This document shows, piece by piece, positions 26,246-35,901 of a DNA stretch of 64,000 nt. The notes under the pieces are model-generated. The model saw nothing but the letters and a program-made list of their open reading frames with translations. It was not told where the DNA came from and ran no database searches. The stretch is taken from positions 248,001 to 312,000 of the forward strand of contig NZ_JAPCKK010000030.1 of assembly GCF_030705605.1 (NCBI RefSeq), written 5' to 3'. Each line of letters begins with the position of its first letter. Within the stretch, counting starts at the first letter, position 1. The position numbers and the translations under genes were made by a program. The DNA is from Paenibacillus zeirhizosphaerae. Its GTDB lineage: Bacteria > Bacillota > Bacilli > Paenibacillales > Paenibacillaceae.

Positions 26246-29200
26246 GTTGTTCGCCGCCTTCCATAAAAAGGGTTAATTCCTCGATCGTCTGGTATTGATA
26301 CAAATGTTTCAAGGACAAGGTGACCCCCAGCTCCTGCGTGATGTCGGAGATCAGCCGGGCTGCTTTTAAAGACTGTCCGCCAAGCTCGAAGAAATTATGC
26401 CGAATCCCAACCCCCTCTGTCTTGAGATGCTTTTCCCATATTGCAATCAGCTTTACTTGCAGATCGGTTTGTGGCGGAACATATGCGATTTCTTCAAATA
26501 GGGATGTGTCCATTCGCTCCAGCTTCTTTATATCCAGCTTTCCATTAACGGTAACAGGCATTTGCTCCAAACGGACAAAGAATGAAGGAACCATGTATAC
26601 TGGCAGGGAGCTTGACAGGAAGCTTTTAAGCTCTGATGATGAGACCGGCACGGCTTCCACAACAAAGGCGCATAAAAAGCGCTCTTGCTGCGCATTCGTT
26701 TTGACAATGACGGCAGCCTCCCGAATCGCTTGGTGCAGCAGTAGCGCCAGCTCGATCTCACCCGTCTCGATACGATATCCCCGTACTTTGACCTGGTTGT
26801 CCATCCGGCCTGTATATTCCATGTTGCCATCCGGAAGCCAGCGGCCTCTGTCCCCTGTTTTGTACATCATCGTACCGAACTCGAAAGGGTTATCCACAAA
26901 CTTCTCGCGGGTGGCTTCAGGAAGTCCCAAATATCCCTTGGCCAGACCTTCCCCGGTGATACAGATCTCGCCCTCGACTCCAAGCGGCTGAAGCCTGCCG
27001 GTTTCGTTCAGAATATAAATCCGGCTATGCGCAACAGGCTTTCCAATGGGAATGTTCGCTGGAACTGGCCGAGCAGAGTCAGGTTTCCATAAGGTTGTCA
27101 GAATGGTCGCTTCAGTAGGTCCATATAGATTGGCATAGCCAAACCGACTCCAACGTTCGTACTCATAGACCGAAATGGCTTCACCACCCGAAGCCACCAT
27201 ACGAATTGTCCGCAGATCCTCCGGGTTCAAATGCGCCAGGTGTGACGGTGTCATTGCCACAAAGGTAATGCCGCTGCTGTTCAAAAAATCGGTTAGCGCA
27301 ACCGGGTCAGCCGAAGTTGATCTCGGAACCAAATGAAGCTCTGCTCCGGTCGTCAGGGCGGCAAAAATTTCAAATGCAGCCAGGTCAAACGCAATGCTGG
27401 CGATTTGGGTAATCCGATCATCAGATGTTATGCTCAGTTCCTTTTTGTACAAGGCAGCCAAATGGGACAAGCCACGGTGTGGAACCATGACCCCTTTGGG
27501 TTGTCCTGTTGATCCCGAAGTGTAGATTACGTAGGCCGGATGATCGGGATGCACCGTTGTATTCAGATTGCCTGCGGCTGCAGCCGCAGCCGGAGACCGA
27601 TCTGAATGGCTGTAGATCAGCACGGGCGTTTTTTCCACCATTAAGCCATATTGGGCATCTGCGATTACACATTTGGAACCGCTGCTGTCGAGCATGAACT
27701 GTACCCGATCTGCCGGATATTCCGGGTCAATCGGCAAATAAGCGGCACCTGCTTTCAAGATGGCGAGGATGGATATGAGCGTGTCCAGAGACTTGTCCAT
27801 ATAGATAGCGACCACATCATTGGCCCCCACTTCTTGAGCAAGCAAGGTATAAGCTAGTTCGTTGGCATAACCATTCAGCTCACCGTATCGCAGAATTTGC
27901 CCCTTCCAGACAGCGGCCACGGCTTCCGGCCGTACTTCTGCCATTCGTTCAAAGGCATTATGAATCCATTCATAGGTGCCGACAGCAGGCAACGCCGGAT
28001 TGAATACGTTCAGGATCAGTGCCGCCTCATCTTCCGGAACCATGTTCAATTCCCCGATGGTTGCTTCCGCGGAAGAGACAATGGATTGGAGCAGCACCCG
28101 ATACTGATTCATCATTCGGTCTACCGTCTCTTTCCTGAACAGAGAGGTGGCATATTCAACGGTGCAGCGAATGTAGTCTTCCTGTTCGGCAAGAGACACC
28201 GAGAAATCAAACTTGGAGCTTGCGTGACTGCTGTCCCAGCCGCTGATCGTCATCCCGTCGAGATGGAATTCGGGAACGCTCATGTTCTGCATGTCAAACG
28301 TGGCCGCAAACAGCGGATTGCGGCTTGGATCGGGCGGCAGATCAAGCATGTCGATCATGCGTTCCAGCGGATAGTCTTGATGCTCAAAGGCTTCAAGCAG
28401 CCCGTCCTTCACTTCCTGTAAATACTGTGCAAAAGGCTTGCTTCGCTCAGGCCGGCTCCGAAAAGGCAGCGTGTTAACAAACATGCCGACGACACCGGCC
28501 ACATCTTCATGTGTTCTTCCTGCAACAGGTACACCAACAATGAGGTCTTCCTCTCCGGAATAATTGTGCAGAAGAACCTGGAAGGCTGACAGCATAATCA
28601 TGTACAGCGTTGTTCCTGTCCTCTGAGCGAGACTGCGCAAAGGCAGCAGCAGGTCTTGTCCAAGATTCATACTGGTTAGATCACCCTCAAACCGCTGTTG
28701 TGCAGGTCTGGGGAAATCGGTGGGGAACTGGAGCACAGGCAGCTCTCCTGACAGGTGATTCATCCAGAATGTTTCTTTGCGCGCGATCTCGTCCGACTGG
28801 AGCTGCTGCTGCTGCCAAACCGCAAAGTCCTTGTAAGCTACGGGTACAGGCGGAAGTTCTACTTCCCGATAAAGATCAATAAAGTCCTGAACCAGAATGC
28901 CGATGGAGGTTCCATCGGAGATAATATGGTGCATGTCCATCAGCAGCAGATGTTTGCTGTTTCCCAGTTGAATAATACCAAGCCGCAGCAGTGGTGCTTC
29001 ACGAAGGTGAAAGGGACGGATAAAAGAATCCGCAAGCCGGTGTACAGCCGCTTCCTCCATTTCCCTGGCATCCCGAAACCAGAGCTCGCTAGGTGAAGGC
29101 TCGGCCACCACTTGTATAGGCTCGTCCCCCTCCATATGAAAAGTCGTCCGAAGACTCTCGTGCCGCTCCAGTAAAGCGTTATATACCTTTTGCACCCGTT

Positions 29201-32200
29201 CCAGATCAAGCATTCCCTCCACCAGGAGCGCGGAAGACAAGTGATAAGCCGTGCTAATGCCCTCATATTGATCTAGGATGTACAAGCGCTTCTGTGCCGA
29301 GGACAGAGGATACTTCTGCACAGACTGTGCAGGAGCGATGGACGGGATGTCCGCTGGCGTGTCCATATGGCTTACATGCTCCGCCAACGTCTGAACGGTC
29401 GGATTCAAAAAGATATCACGGAGCGTCACAGCGGCATTCAGTTCCTTGCGGATTTTTGCCACCAGTCTCATAGCCTTAAGCGAATGCCCTCCGTGCTCAA
29501 AAAAATCGAAATCCCTTCCGATCTCATCTTTTTCCAAAATGCTCCGGTACATCTGGCCGATTCGCTGCTCCAGCTCCGTCTCAGGCAAATGCAGCAAGCC
29601 AGGGGTTCGGGGCAGATCTGCGGGTGATATTTCTGCCAGTGCCCGATAGTCCACTTTTCCGTTGGGAGTATATGGCATTACCTCAATCCGTATCAAGTAC
29701 GGCGGCACCATATAGGAAGGCAGCCGTCTAGCCAGATAATTTTGAACCTCCAAAGCTTCAATTCCGTCGCCCGATGTATAAAATGCATACAATTCCCTAG
29801 TCCCATCCTGCCGCACCCGAACCGTTGTTGCCGCTTGGCTGATCCGCCCATGCTGCAGCATAACCGCTGTAATCTCACCTGGCTCAATTCGGTATCCGCG
29901 GATTTTTACTTGTTGATCGGCCCGTCCCATCAGCTCGATCTCTCCGCTGGAGAGCAGCCTCGCCAAATCACCTGTCCGGTACATCACTGTCCCTTGCTTG
30001 AACGGATTGGGCAGAAACTTAGCTGCTGTCAGCCCCGCCTGGTTCCAATATCCAAGGCCTACGGATGCCCCTGTAATATATAGCTCGCCGGTTACGCCTG
30101 CAGGAACGATGCGCTGATTTTTATCCAAAATATAACATTCGATATTGTTAATCGGTCTTCCAACAGATGGCCGCTCACGCAGTTGGCTGTGCTTGTCCAA
30201 CAACAAGGTTGTGACCACATGCGTCTCCGACGGACCATAATGATTATGCAGTTGAACCGAGCTCTGACTGTACGCGTTCATGAATGGAGGAGTGAGAACA
30301 AGGGCCTCTCCCGCCACAACGATATGCTCAAGCGAACCGTCAAGCAACCGGCCGATGTAATCCTCTTCGGCAATCAGGAAGTTGAAATAGGCCGTCGGCA
30401 GAAATATCGTTTTCACCTCCTGCTGCCCCAGCAGGTCCAGCAGGAGATCCGGCGTTTTTTTGACGTTATCGGATGCAATGACCAGCTCACCGCCTGACAA
30501 GAGGGTGACAAGCATCTCCTGGTAACACACGTCAAATCCAATGGATGACGAATGAAGCACCTTGCCGTTCATTCGGATTCCGGATTGCTTCCGGTGATGC
30601 AGAACCAGGTTCATGAAATTCCGCTGCGACAACTGAACACCTTTGGGCGTTCCCGTCGTTCCAGAGGTATAGATGGTGTAGATCGCTTCATTGGCTGTCA
30701 CTGGAATACCCAGATTGACGGGATCGCCTGCCAACGTGGCGTAGTCCAGATGAAGTGTTGGCGTTTCGGGAAGGTGTACCGGTTGTCCCGTGCAGTTAAT
30801 CAGCAGCCTGGCCCCGGAATCTTCAACCATATGAATGATTCTTTCTTGCGGAAATGCCGCATCGATAGGTACAAACGTTCCTCCAGCCTTGAGAATTGCC
30901 AGCACGCCTGTTATGTACGAAATGGATCGCTCTCCGCAAATCGCCACCGCAGTACGAGGGACGATTCCTTTTGCCTGAAGCATTCTGGCCAACTGGTTGG
31001 CCCGGGCATTCAATTCCCTGTAGCTCAATATGCCCCTTTCGTCTCGAATAGCGGTCCGGTCAGGAGTGCGCATAACTTGCTCTTCAAAACCGAGACAAAC
31101 GTTATCCGCCACTGTGAAATCCAGTTGTTCCCCTGCCAACTGCCTGTTTAACCTCGTTTTTTCCAGACCTGTCATGATCTCAAGCTCTCCGATGTGCAGA
31201 TCCGGGTTAAGAATCGCTTCCTCCAGAATTCGCATCAAACTGGCGGACATGCGTTCAATCGTGGATTGGCGAAATAGCGATGTCGCGTATTCAAACGTGA
31301 GCACCAGATCACCTGGTTCCTGCTCGGCCTGCAGCAGCAGGTCGAATTTCGCGGATCTCCATTCATAGTCATAGGCTTCAATCTGAAGATCAGCGATGCG
31401 AAGGACAGTCCTTTCCATGTTTTGCAGGGCAAACATCGTGTCAAACATCGGATTGCGGCTCGAATCCCGTGTCACCTGCAGCTCCTGAACCAGCTCTTCA
31501 AACGGATAGTCTGCGTGCTCAAAGGCTTCCAAGGACGTGTTTTTCACCTCCTGCAAGAAAGAGCCGAATGTCTGGTCGGATCGAGGTCTGCACCGAATGG
31601 CCAGTGTGTTGACAAACATCCCGATCACCGGCTCAAGATCTGCATGTCCTCTGCCTGCCACCGGCGTGCCTACAATAATGTCCTCCTGACCCGTGTATCT
31701 GTGCAGCAGAACCTGATATGCAGCCAGTAAAAGCATATACAGGGTAACACCATGATCACGGCAGCTTTCGCCCAGCTTCCCGGTCAGCCTGTGTCCAAGC
31801 CGGATCGTAAATTGATTGCCCCTGAAATCTTGAATGGAGGGCCTGGGCTCATCGTATGGGAGCTGAAGCACGGGCAGTTCCCCGGCAAGCTGCTCGTGCC
31901 AATAGGTTCTCTGGTTTTCCATAACCGCAAGAGCCTGCTGTTCGTGCTGCCATACCGCATAGTCGATATATTGGATTTCCAGTGGCTCCAGCGCATCTCC
32001 TTGATACAAGGACATGAACTCATGGATCCAGATATTCAGGGAGGTGCCGTCAGATATAATGTGATGCATGTCGAGCATGAACAGGTATTGCTCCGGCTGA
32101 ATGCGGATGACCGTAATTCGCACAAGCGGAGGATGGTTCAAGTCAAACGGACGGATAAATTCATCGATCCGCTCGTGCACGGTCTTCTCGCTTGCATCAG

Positions 32201-35200
32201 GCATATCCAGAAAAGTGATGCCTGGTGATAATGAATCCATATCCAGCACGGTTTGTACGGGTTCATCGCCATTCATATGAAAAGCGGTCCGCAGGCTGGA
32301 GTGACGTTTCAACAAATGGATGTAGCAATCCTTGACTCGTTCGGGATCAAGCGGTCCCTGCACCCGAAGTACAACCGGCATATTGTAGCTGGTGCCGATA
32401 TCACTGAACTGTTCCAGGATGAACACTCTTTTTTGCGCTGATGTCAGCGGATAAAAGGCTCTATCCGGTGCACGACGGATCTTCTCAAACGGACGAGTGA
32501 AGTGGTGTCCCTGAATATGCAAGGCCAGTTCATGCACAGAAGGGAAACGGAAAATATCCCTCAGATTGAGCTCACATTCAAAGTGCTTGTAAATGCGGGA
32601 TACCAGTCTGGTTGCTTTCAGGGAATGGCCGCCCATTTCAAAAAAGCTGTCATGGCGTCCGACCTGTTCGATCCCGAGAATATCTTCAAAAATATGCGCA
32701 AGCTCCTGTTCCAGTGGCCCTTCGGGCATCGTGAAGGTCTGATCCTTGTAAAATCCTTGTCGAGGATCGGGGAGCTTGCGCCTGTCCACTTTCCCGTTTG
32801 GCGTCAGTGGCATGCTGTCCAGTTGAACCACATAAGAAGGCACCATGAACCTGGGCAGCTTCGTGCCGATAAACTCTCTAAGCTCCTTGGCATTTAGTTC
32901 TTTTGCCGCTACATAATACACACACAATTCCTTGCTGCCGTCTTCCGCGCGGATCAGATGAACCACTGCCTGGTCGACGCTGGGATGGTCCAGCAGCACC
33001 GCTGTAATTTCGCCGGTTTCCATCCGGTACCCCCGAATCTTGACCTGTTCGTCTATTCGGCCCATATATTCCAGCGAACCGTCCGGATTCCAGCGTGCCA
33101 TATCTCCTGATCGGTAAACCCTGCCGCTATGCGCTATGGGTATGGAAATAAATCTTTGCCGGGTTAATGCGTCCAAATGAAGATATTCACGCGCCACACC
33201 GCTGCCGCCCACATACAGCTCTCCCGGAACACCTGCAGGCACAATCCGCTGCCAGGGATCAAGCACATACACCTGATAAGAAGGCAAGGACCTTCCAATA
33301 TCGGAGCGGTTGCGATTAATGTCTTCTGCTGTTAACTCTTTATATGTGACATGGACTGTTGTTTCGGTGATCCCGTACATATTGATAAGCCGGACCCCCG
33401 GATACTGTTCATTCCATTCCTTGAGCATGGCTGGCTGCAGGGCCTCGCCGCCAAAGACCACCATATTCAGCGCTGGCAGATCTACCCTGCTCTGAACCGC
33501 TTCACGCGCAAATTGGTAAAATGCCGATGGGGTTTGGCTCAATATGCTGATCCGTTGTTCCTGCACAAGCCGCACAAAGGACCGGGTATCCGCCGTGATA
33601 TCCCTTGGCACGATGACGAGCTGGCCTCCGTACAGAAGAGCCCCGAAAATTTCCCAGACCGAGAAATCAAACGAAGTGGAATGAAAGAGAGACCATACAT
33701 CCCGGCTTCCAAAGGCAAATAAAGACGAAGTGGTCTGCAATAGCCGCACCACATTTTGATGTTCTATCACAACCCCTTTGGGTGTACCTGTGGACCCCGA
33801 TGTATATAGGATATAAGCTGCCTGATGCGAGGATACGTTGACATCCGGGCAATCGCTGCCTTGGCGTTGTATCCATTTCAGATCATGCTGATGCTTAAGC
33901 TTGCCTGGCATACGCTCGGCTTCTGATCCAGCCTGATCCACTTCAATGATGACATCATATCTGTACAAGGTAAGCTCGTTCGGGATCGTATATATTTTGT
34001 CGGAGAAATGCACGCCCCCGATTGCCCGATACTCGGCCTGCAGGTCCCTGAAGAACGCCCGGGAAAGGAACAGTTCATTGTCAAACTCGGTCTTAGTGCT
34101 CACCTCCGGGTGGGTAGCGTCATAATCCCGCAAATCCTGCAAAAACGCTTCCTTGGAATCTAGATCCATGACATCCCCAATGAACAAAATACCTCGTTCC
34201 GACAACATCTCCAGGGCGGAGCGCAATACTTTCCGCAAATAATGGTGCCCCTTGAACACCTGAACAACGCTGTTCAGGATAATTATGTCAAAAGGCCCCT
34301 CATTCAGCCGGTTGATCTGATCGGCGGGCAGACAGTCCAGCTTGATGTGCCGGAAGCCCTCACGCTCCACCCTTTCCTGGCAATTGCGTATCATGCTTGA
34401 AGACAAATCGGTTCCATAATAAAATCCGACATGTGGTGCCAAGGTAAACATGCTTATCCCCGAAGCGCATCCGATTTCGAGAACACGTGTGGTTGGATTC
34501 AGATAAGGCAGCAGCTTCTGCCTGATGTTATCCGCATACTCGTCCATTTCCTCCGGCGACAAGTCCTGACGGGTGTAACTGCTGACCCAGGCACCACCCG
34601 AAATCTCATCGGTCGCCTGGTCGGCAACAAAGTTCCAGACATTTTGGTCCATAAATTCATTTTCAAGCTCTTCAGCTTCTTCCAATTGATCGGTATCCAG
34701 ACAGATGTAGGCTGCAAATTGCGGAAGCTCCCACTGCAAACGGTTAAGCTGCCGCAAATGCGGACGAAGCGAGAGGACGGTTCCGATGCACGCATCCTCC
34801 ATCATTTTTTTCATTCGCGCATGTGGAAATTCCGGGTCTAGGGGAATATAAGTCCCACCCGCTTTTAATACCGCCAGCATACCGATAATGGAATAAACGG
34901 AATTATGCATCATGATGCCGACAGGCTCTTCATGCTTCAACTGGCGCTCCCGGTGCAAATAGCTTGCCACCCGATTGGCCATGTCATTAAGTTCCTTGTA
35001 GGTGTACACGCCGGTTTCTGCCGTAACGGCCACCTTATCGGGATGAAGGGCGACCTGCTCTTCGAACAGTGCAGGAATGCTCGCAACCTTCTCGACATTC
35101 GCGGAAAGAGCGCTTGGCACAAATTGCTTCAGCTCCTCTTCACCCAGCAGGTTACAGGCATCCATTTCGTTGTCAGGATGGAACAAGAGATGCTCCAATA

Positions 35201-35873
35201 CCTTTTCATAATGCATGAAAAACTGGCTGACAAACCATTCAGCGTAGGATGTCGCATGATACTTTACTTGCAGCACAAGGTGGTCTGAACGGCGCTGGAA
35301 CTCAAAGCGGCAATCGTAACCGATCTCTTCGACCGCAGCCGGGTCATAGAGCCCTTCCATCCCGGCGATCATGCTGCAATGCGGACCTTCCCCCAGGTCA
35401 ACCCCAAGCAAATCCAGCAACAGCGAAAACGGGAAATTCGAATGTTGATCCGCTTCAACCATCCTCTGTTTGATATGTGCAATAAATTCTCTTCCGCGGT
35501 CTCCAGGTTGAATATTGGCCCGGATCAGAACGAGCGGGTTCAAAGACTTAGAGTTGTCTGCTGTATCTGGCATGACGGGAACCCCGACGGTAATTGCGGC
35601 TTCCCCCGTATACCGGTGCAGCACATAGCTGAGGCCGGCCAGCAGAAGAATAAACAAGGCATGGTCTGAGCCTCTGCTGACTGTATTCAGTCTCTGACTC
35701 AGAGAATCATGGAACACGTAATGTTTAACTTCAATACGCCCCTCCGCTGAGGGAGATGAAGTGAATGCCATGCGCGTCATTTCTGTGAAATCAGAGAATT
35801 GCCGAAGCCAATACTGTTTTTCCTTTTCAAGTCTTGCATCCGACAATAATACATGTTTTTCGAGCGTATCCAT
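26226..35873 (-). CDS. NRPS-4: partial C-A(MT)-PCP-C-A(Pro)-PCP-C-A-PCP
   Basis: 3215 residues. Residues 1-250 are only the C-terminal lobe of a condensation domain (no HHxxxDG). The first A domain (260-1035) is interrupted by a SAM methyltransferase (about 400-660, VLEIGCASG at 464) between core motifs A2 and A3. Its code DFWSVGMVHK is close to Thr. The second A domain (1585-2085) reads DVQFVAHVVK, which is Pro. The third (2630-3110) reads DLFAAGLILK, which I cannot assign. Both complete C domains have HHIISDG, and the carriers have GGHSL or GGQSL. It ends at a carrier domain without TE or reductase. GGAAGGGG precedes the ATG. It should follow the PKS-NRPS, whose terminal C domain would serve the first A domain here. 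Confidence 0.9.
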   Translation of the reverse strand: MDTLEKHVLLSDARLEKEKQYWLRQFSDFTEMTRMAFTSSPSAEGRIEVKHYVFHDSLSQRLNTVSRGSDHALFILLLAGLSYVLHRYTGEAAITVGVPVMPDTADNSKSLNPLVLIRANIQPGDRGREFIAHIKQRMVEADQHSNFPFSLLLDLLGVDLGEGPHCSMIAGMEGLYDPAAVEEIGYDCRFEFQRRSDHLVLQVKYHATSYAEWFVSQFFMHYEKVLEHLLFHPDNEMDACNLLGEEELKQFVPSALSANVEKVASIPALFEEQVALHPDKVAVTAETGVYTYKELNDMANRVASYLHRERQLKHEEPVGIMMHNSVYSIIGMLAVLKAGGTYIPLDPEFPHARMKKMMEDACIGTVLSLRPHLRQLNRLQWELPQFAAYICLDTDQLEEAEELENEFMDQNVWNFVADQATDEISGGAWVSSYTRQDLSPEEMDEYADNIRQKLLPYLNPTTRVLEIGCASGISMFTLAPHVGFYYGTDLSSSMIRNCQERVEREGFRHIKLDCLPADQINRLNEGPFDIIILNSVVQVFKGHHYLRKVLRSALEMLSERGILFIGDVMDLDSKEAFLQDLRDYDATHPEVSTKTEFDNELFLSRAFFRDLQAEYRAIGGVHFSDKIYTIPNELTLYRYDVIIEVDQAGSEAERMPGKLKHQHDLKWIQRQGSDCPDVNVSSHQAAYILYTSGSTGTPKGVVIEHQNVVRLLQTTSSLFAFGSRDVWSLFHSTSFDFSVWEIFGALLYGGQLVIVPRDITADTRSFVRLVQEQRISILSQTPSAFYQFAREAVQSRVDLPALNMVVFGGEALQPAMLKEWNEQYPGVRLINMYGITETTVHVTYKELTAEDINRNRSDIGRSLPSYQVYVLDPWQRIVPAGVPGELYVGGSGVAREYLHLDALTRQRFISIPIAHSGRVYRSGDMARWNPDGSLEYMGRIDEQVKIRGYRMETGEITAVLLDHPSVDQAVVHLIRAEDGSKELCVYYVAAKELNAKELREFIGTKLPRFMVPSYVVQLDSMPLTPNGKVDRRKLPDPRQGFYKDQTFTMPEGPLEQELAHIFEDILGIEQVGRHDSFFEMGGHSLKATRLVSRIYKHFECELNLRDIFRFPSVHELALHIQGHHFTRPFEKIRRAPDRAFYPLTSAQKRVFILEQFSDIGTSYNMPVVLRVQGPLDPERVKDCYIHLLKRHSSLRTAFHMNGDEPVQTVLDMDSLSPGITFLDMPDASEKTVHERIDEFIRPFDLNHPPLVRITVIRIQPEQYLFMLDMHHIISDGTSLNIWIHEFMSLYQGDALEPLEIQYIDYAVWQHEQQALAVMENQRTYWHEQLAGELPVLQLPYDEPRPSIQDFRGNQFTIRLGHRLTGKLGESCRDHGVTLYMLLLAAYQVLLHRYTGQEDIIVGTPVAGRGHADLEPVIGMFVNTLAIRCRPRSDQTFGSFLQEVKNTSLEAFEHADYPFEELVQELQVTRDSSRNPMFDTMFALQNMERTVLRIADLQIEAYDYEWRSAKFDLLLQAEQEPGDLVLTFEYATSLFRQSTIERMSASLMRILEEAILNPDLHIGELEIMTGLEKTRLNRQLAGEQLDFTVADNVCLGFEEQVMRTPDRTAIRDERGILSYRELNARANQLARMLQAKGIVPRTAVAICGERSISYITGVLAILKAGGTFVPIDAAFPQERIIHMVEDSGARLLINCTGQPVHLPETPTLHLDYATLAGDPVNLGIPVTANEAIYTIYTSGTTGTPKGVQLSQRNFMNLVLHHRKQSGIRMNGKVLHSSSIGFDVCYQEMLVTLLSGGELVIASDNVKKTPDLLLDLLGQQEVKTIFLPTAYFNFLIAEEDYIGRLLDGSLEHIVVAGEALVLTPPFMNAYSQSSVQLHNHYGPSETHVVTTLLLDKHSQLRERPSVGRPINNIECYILDKNQRIVPAGVTGELYITGASVGLGYWNQAGLTAAKFLPNPFKQGTVMYRTGDLARLLSSGEIELMGRADQQVKIRGYRIEPGEITAVMLQHGRISQAATTVRVRQDGTRELYAFYTSGDGIEALEVQNYLARRLPSYMVPPYLIRIEVMPYTPNGKVDYRALAEISPADLPRTPGLLHLPETELEQRIGQMYRSILEKDEIGRDFDFFEHGGHSLKAMRLVAKIRKELNAAVTLRDIFLNPTVQTLAEHVSHMDTPADIPSIAPAQSVQKYPLSSAQKRLYILDQYEGISTAYHLSSALLVEGMLDLERVQKVYNALLERHESLRTTFHMEGDEPIQVVAEPSPSELWFRDAREMEEAAVHRLADSFIRPFHLREAPLLRLGIIQLGNSKHLLLMDMHHIISDGTSIGILVQDFIDLYREVELPPVPVAYKDFAVWQQQQLQSDEIARKETFWMNHLSGELPVLQFPTDFPRPAQQRFEGDLTSMNLGQDLLLPLRSLAQRTGTTLYMIMLSAFQVLLHNYSGEEDLIVGVPVAGRTHEDVAGVVGMFVNTLPFRSRPERSKPFAQYLQEVKDGLLEAFEHQDYPLERMIDMLDLPPDPSRNPLFAATFDMQNMSVPEFHLDGMTISGWDSSHASSKFDFSVSLAEQEDYIRCTVEYATSLFRKETVDRMMNQYRVLLQSIVSSAEATIGELNMVPEDEAALILNVFNPALPAVGTYEWIHNAFERMAEVRPEAVAAVWKGQILRYGELNGYANELAYTLLAQEVGANDVVAIYMDKSLDTLISILAILKAGAAYLPIDPEYPADRVQFMLDSSGSKCVIADAQYGLMVEKTPVLIYSHSDRSPAAAAAAGNLNTTVHPDHPAYVIYTSGSTGQPKGVMVPHRGLSHLAALYKKELSITSDDRITQIASIAFDLAAFEIFAALTTGAELHLVPRSTSADPVALTDFLNSSGITFVAMTPSHLAHLNPEDLRTIRMVASGGEAISVYEYERWSRFGYANLYGPTEATILTTLWKPDSARPVPANIPIGKPVAHSRIYILNETGRLQPLGVEGEICITGEGLAKGYLGLPEATREKFVDNPFEFGTMMYKTGDRGRWLPDGNMEYTGRMDNQVKVRGYRIETGEIELALLLHQAIREAAVIVKTNAQQERFLCAFVVEAVPVSSSELKSFLSSSLPVYMVPSFFVRLEQMPVTVNGKLDIKKLERMDTSLFEEIAYVPPQTDLQVKLIAIWEKHLKTEGVGIRHNFFELGGQSLKAARLISDITQELGVTLSLKHLYQYQTIEELTLFMEGGEQHGSSHS
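33896..34676 (-). other. Methyltransferase domain embedded in the first A domain of NRPS-4
   Basis: Residues about 400-660 of NRPS-4. The SAM-binding motif VLEIGCASGIS is followed by YYGTDLS and EGPFDIIILNSVVQVF, then the LFIGDVMD strand. The insertion follows A2 (LKAGGTYIPLDP, residue 336) and precedes A3 (YTSGSTGTPKG, residue 690). Most NRPS methyltransferases sit between A8 and A9 and methylate the backbone nitrogen; A2-A3 insertion is the arrangement of TioN (cysteine S-methylation in thiocoraline). With a Thr-like code, side-chain O-methylation or N-methylation are both possible. Confidence 0.85.
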
Positions 35874-35901
35874 TCACTTGCCCCTTCCTGTATACCTCAT
35901 G

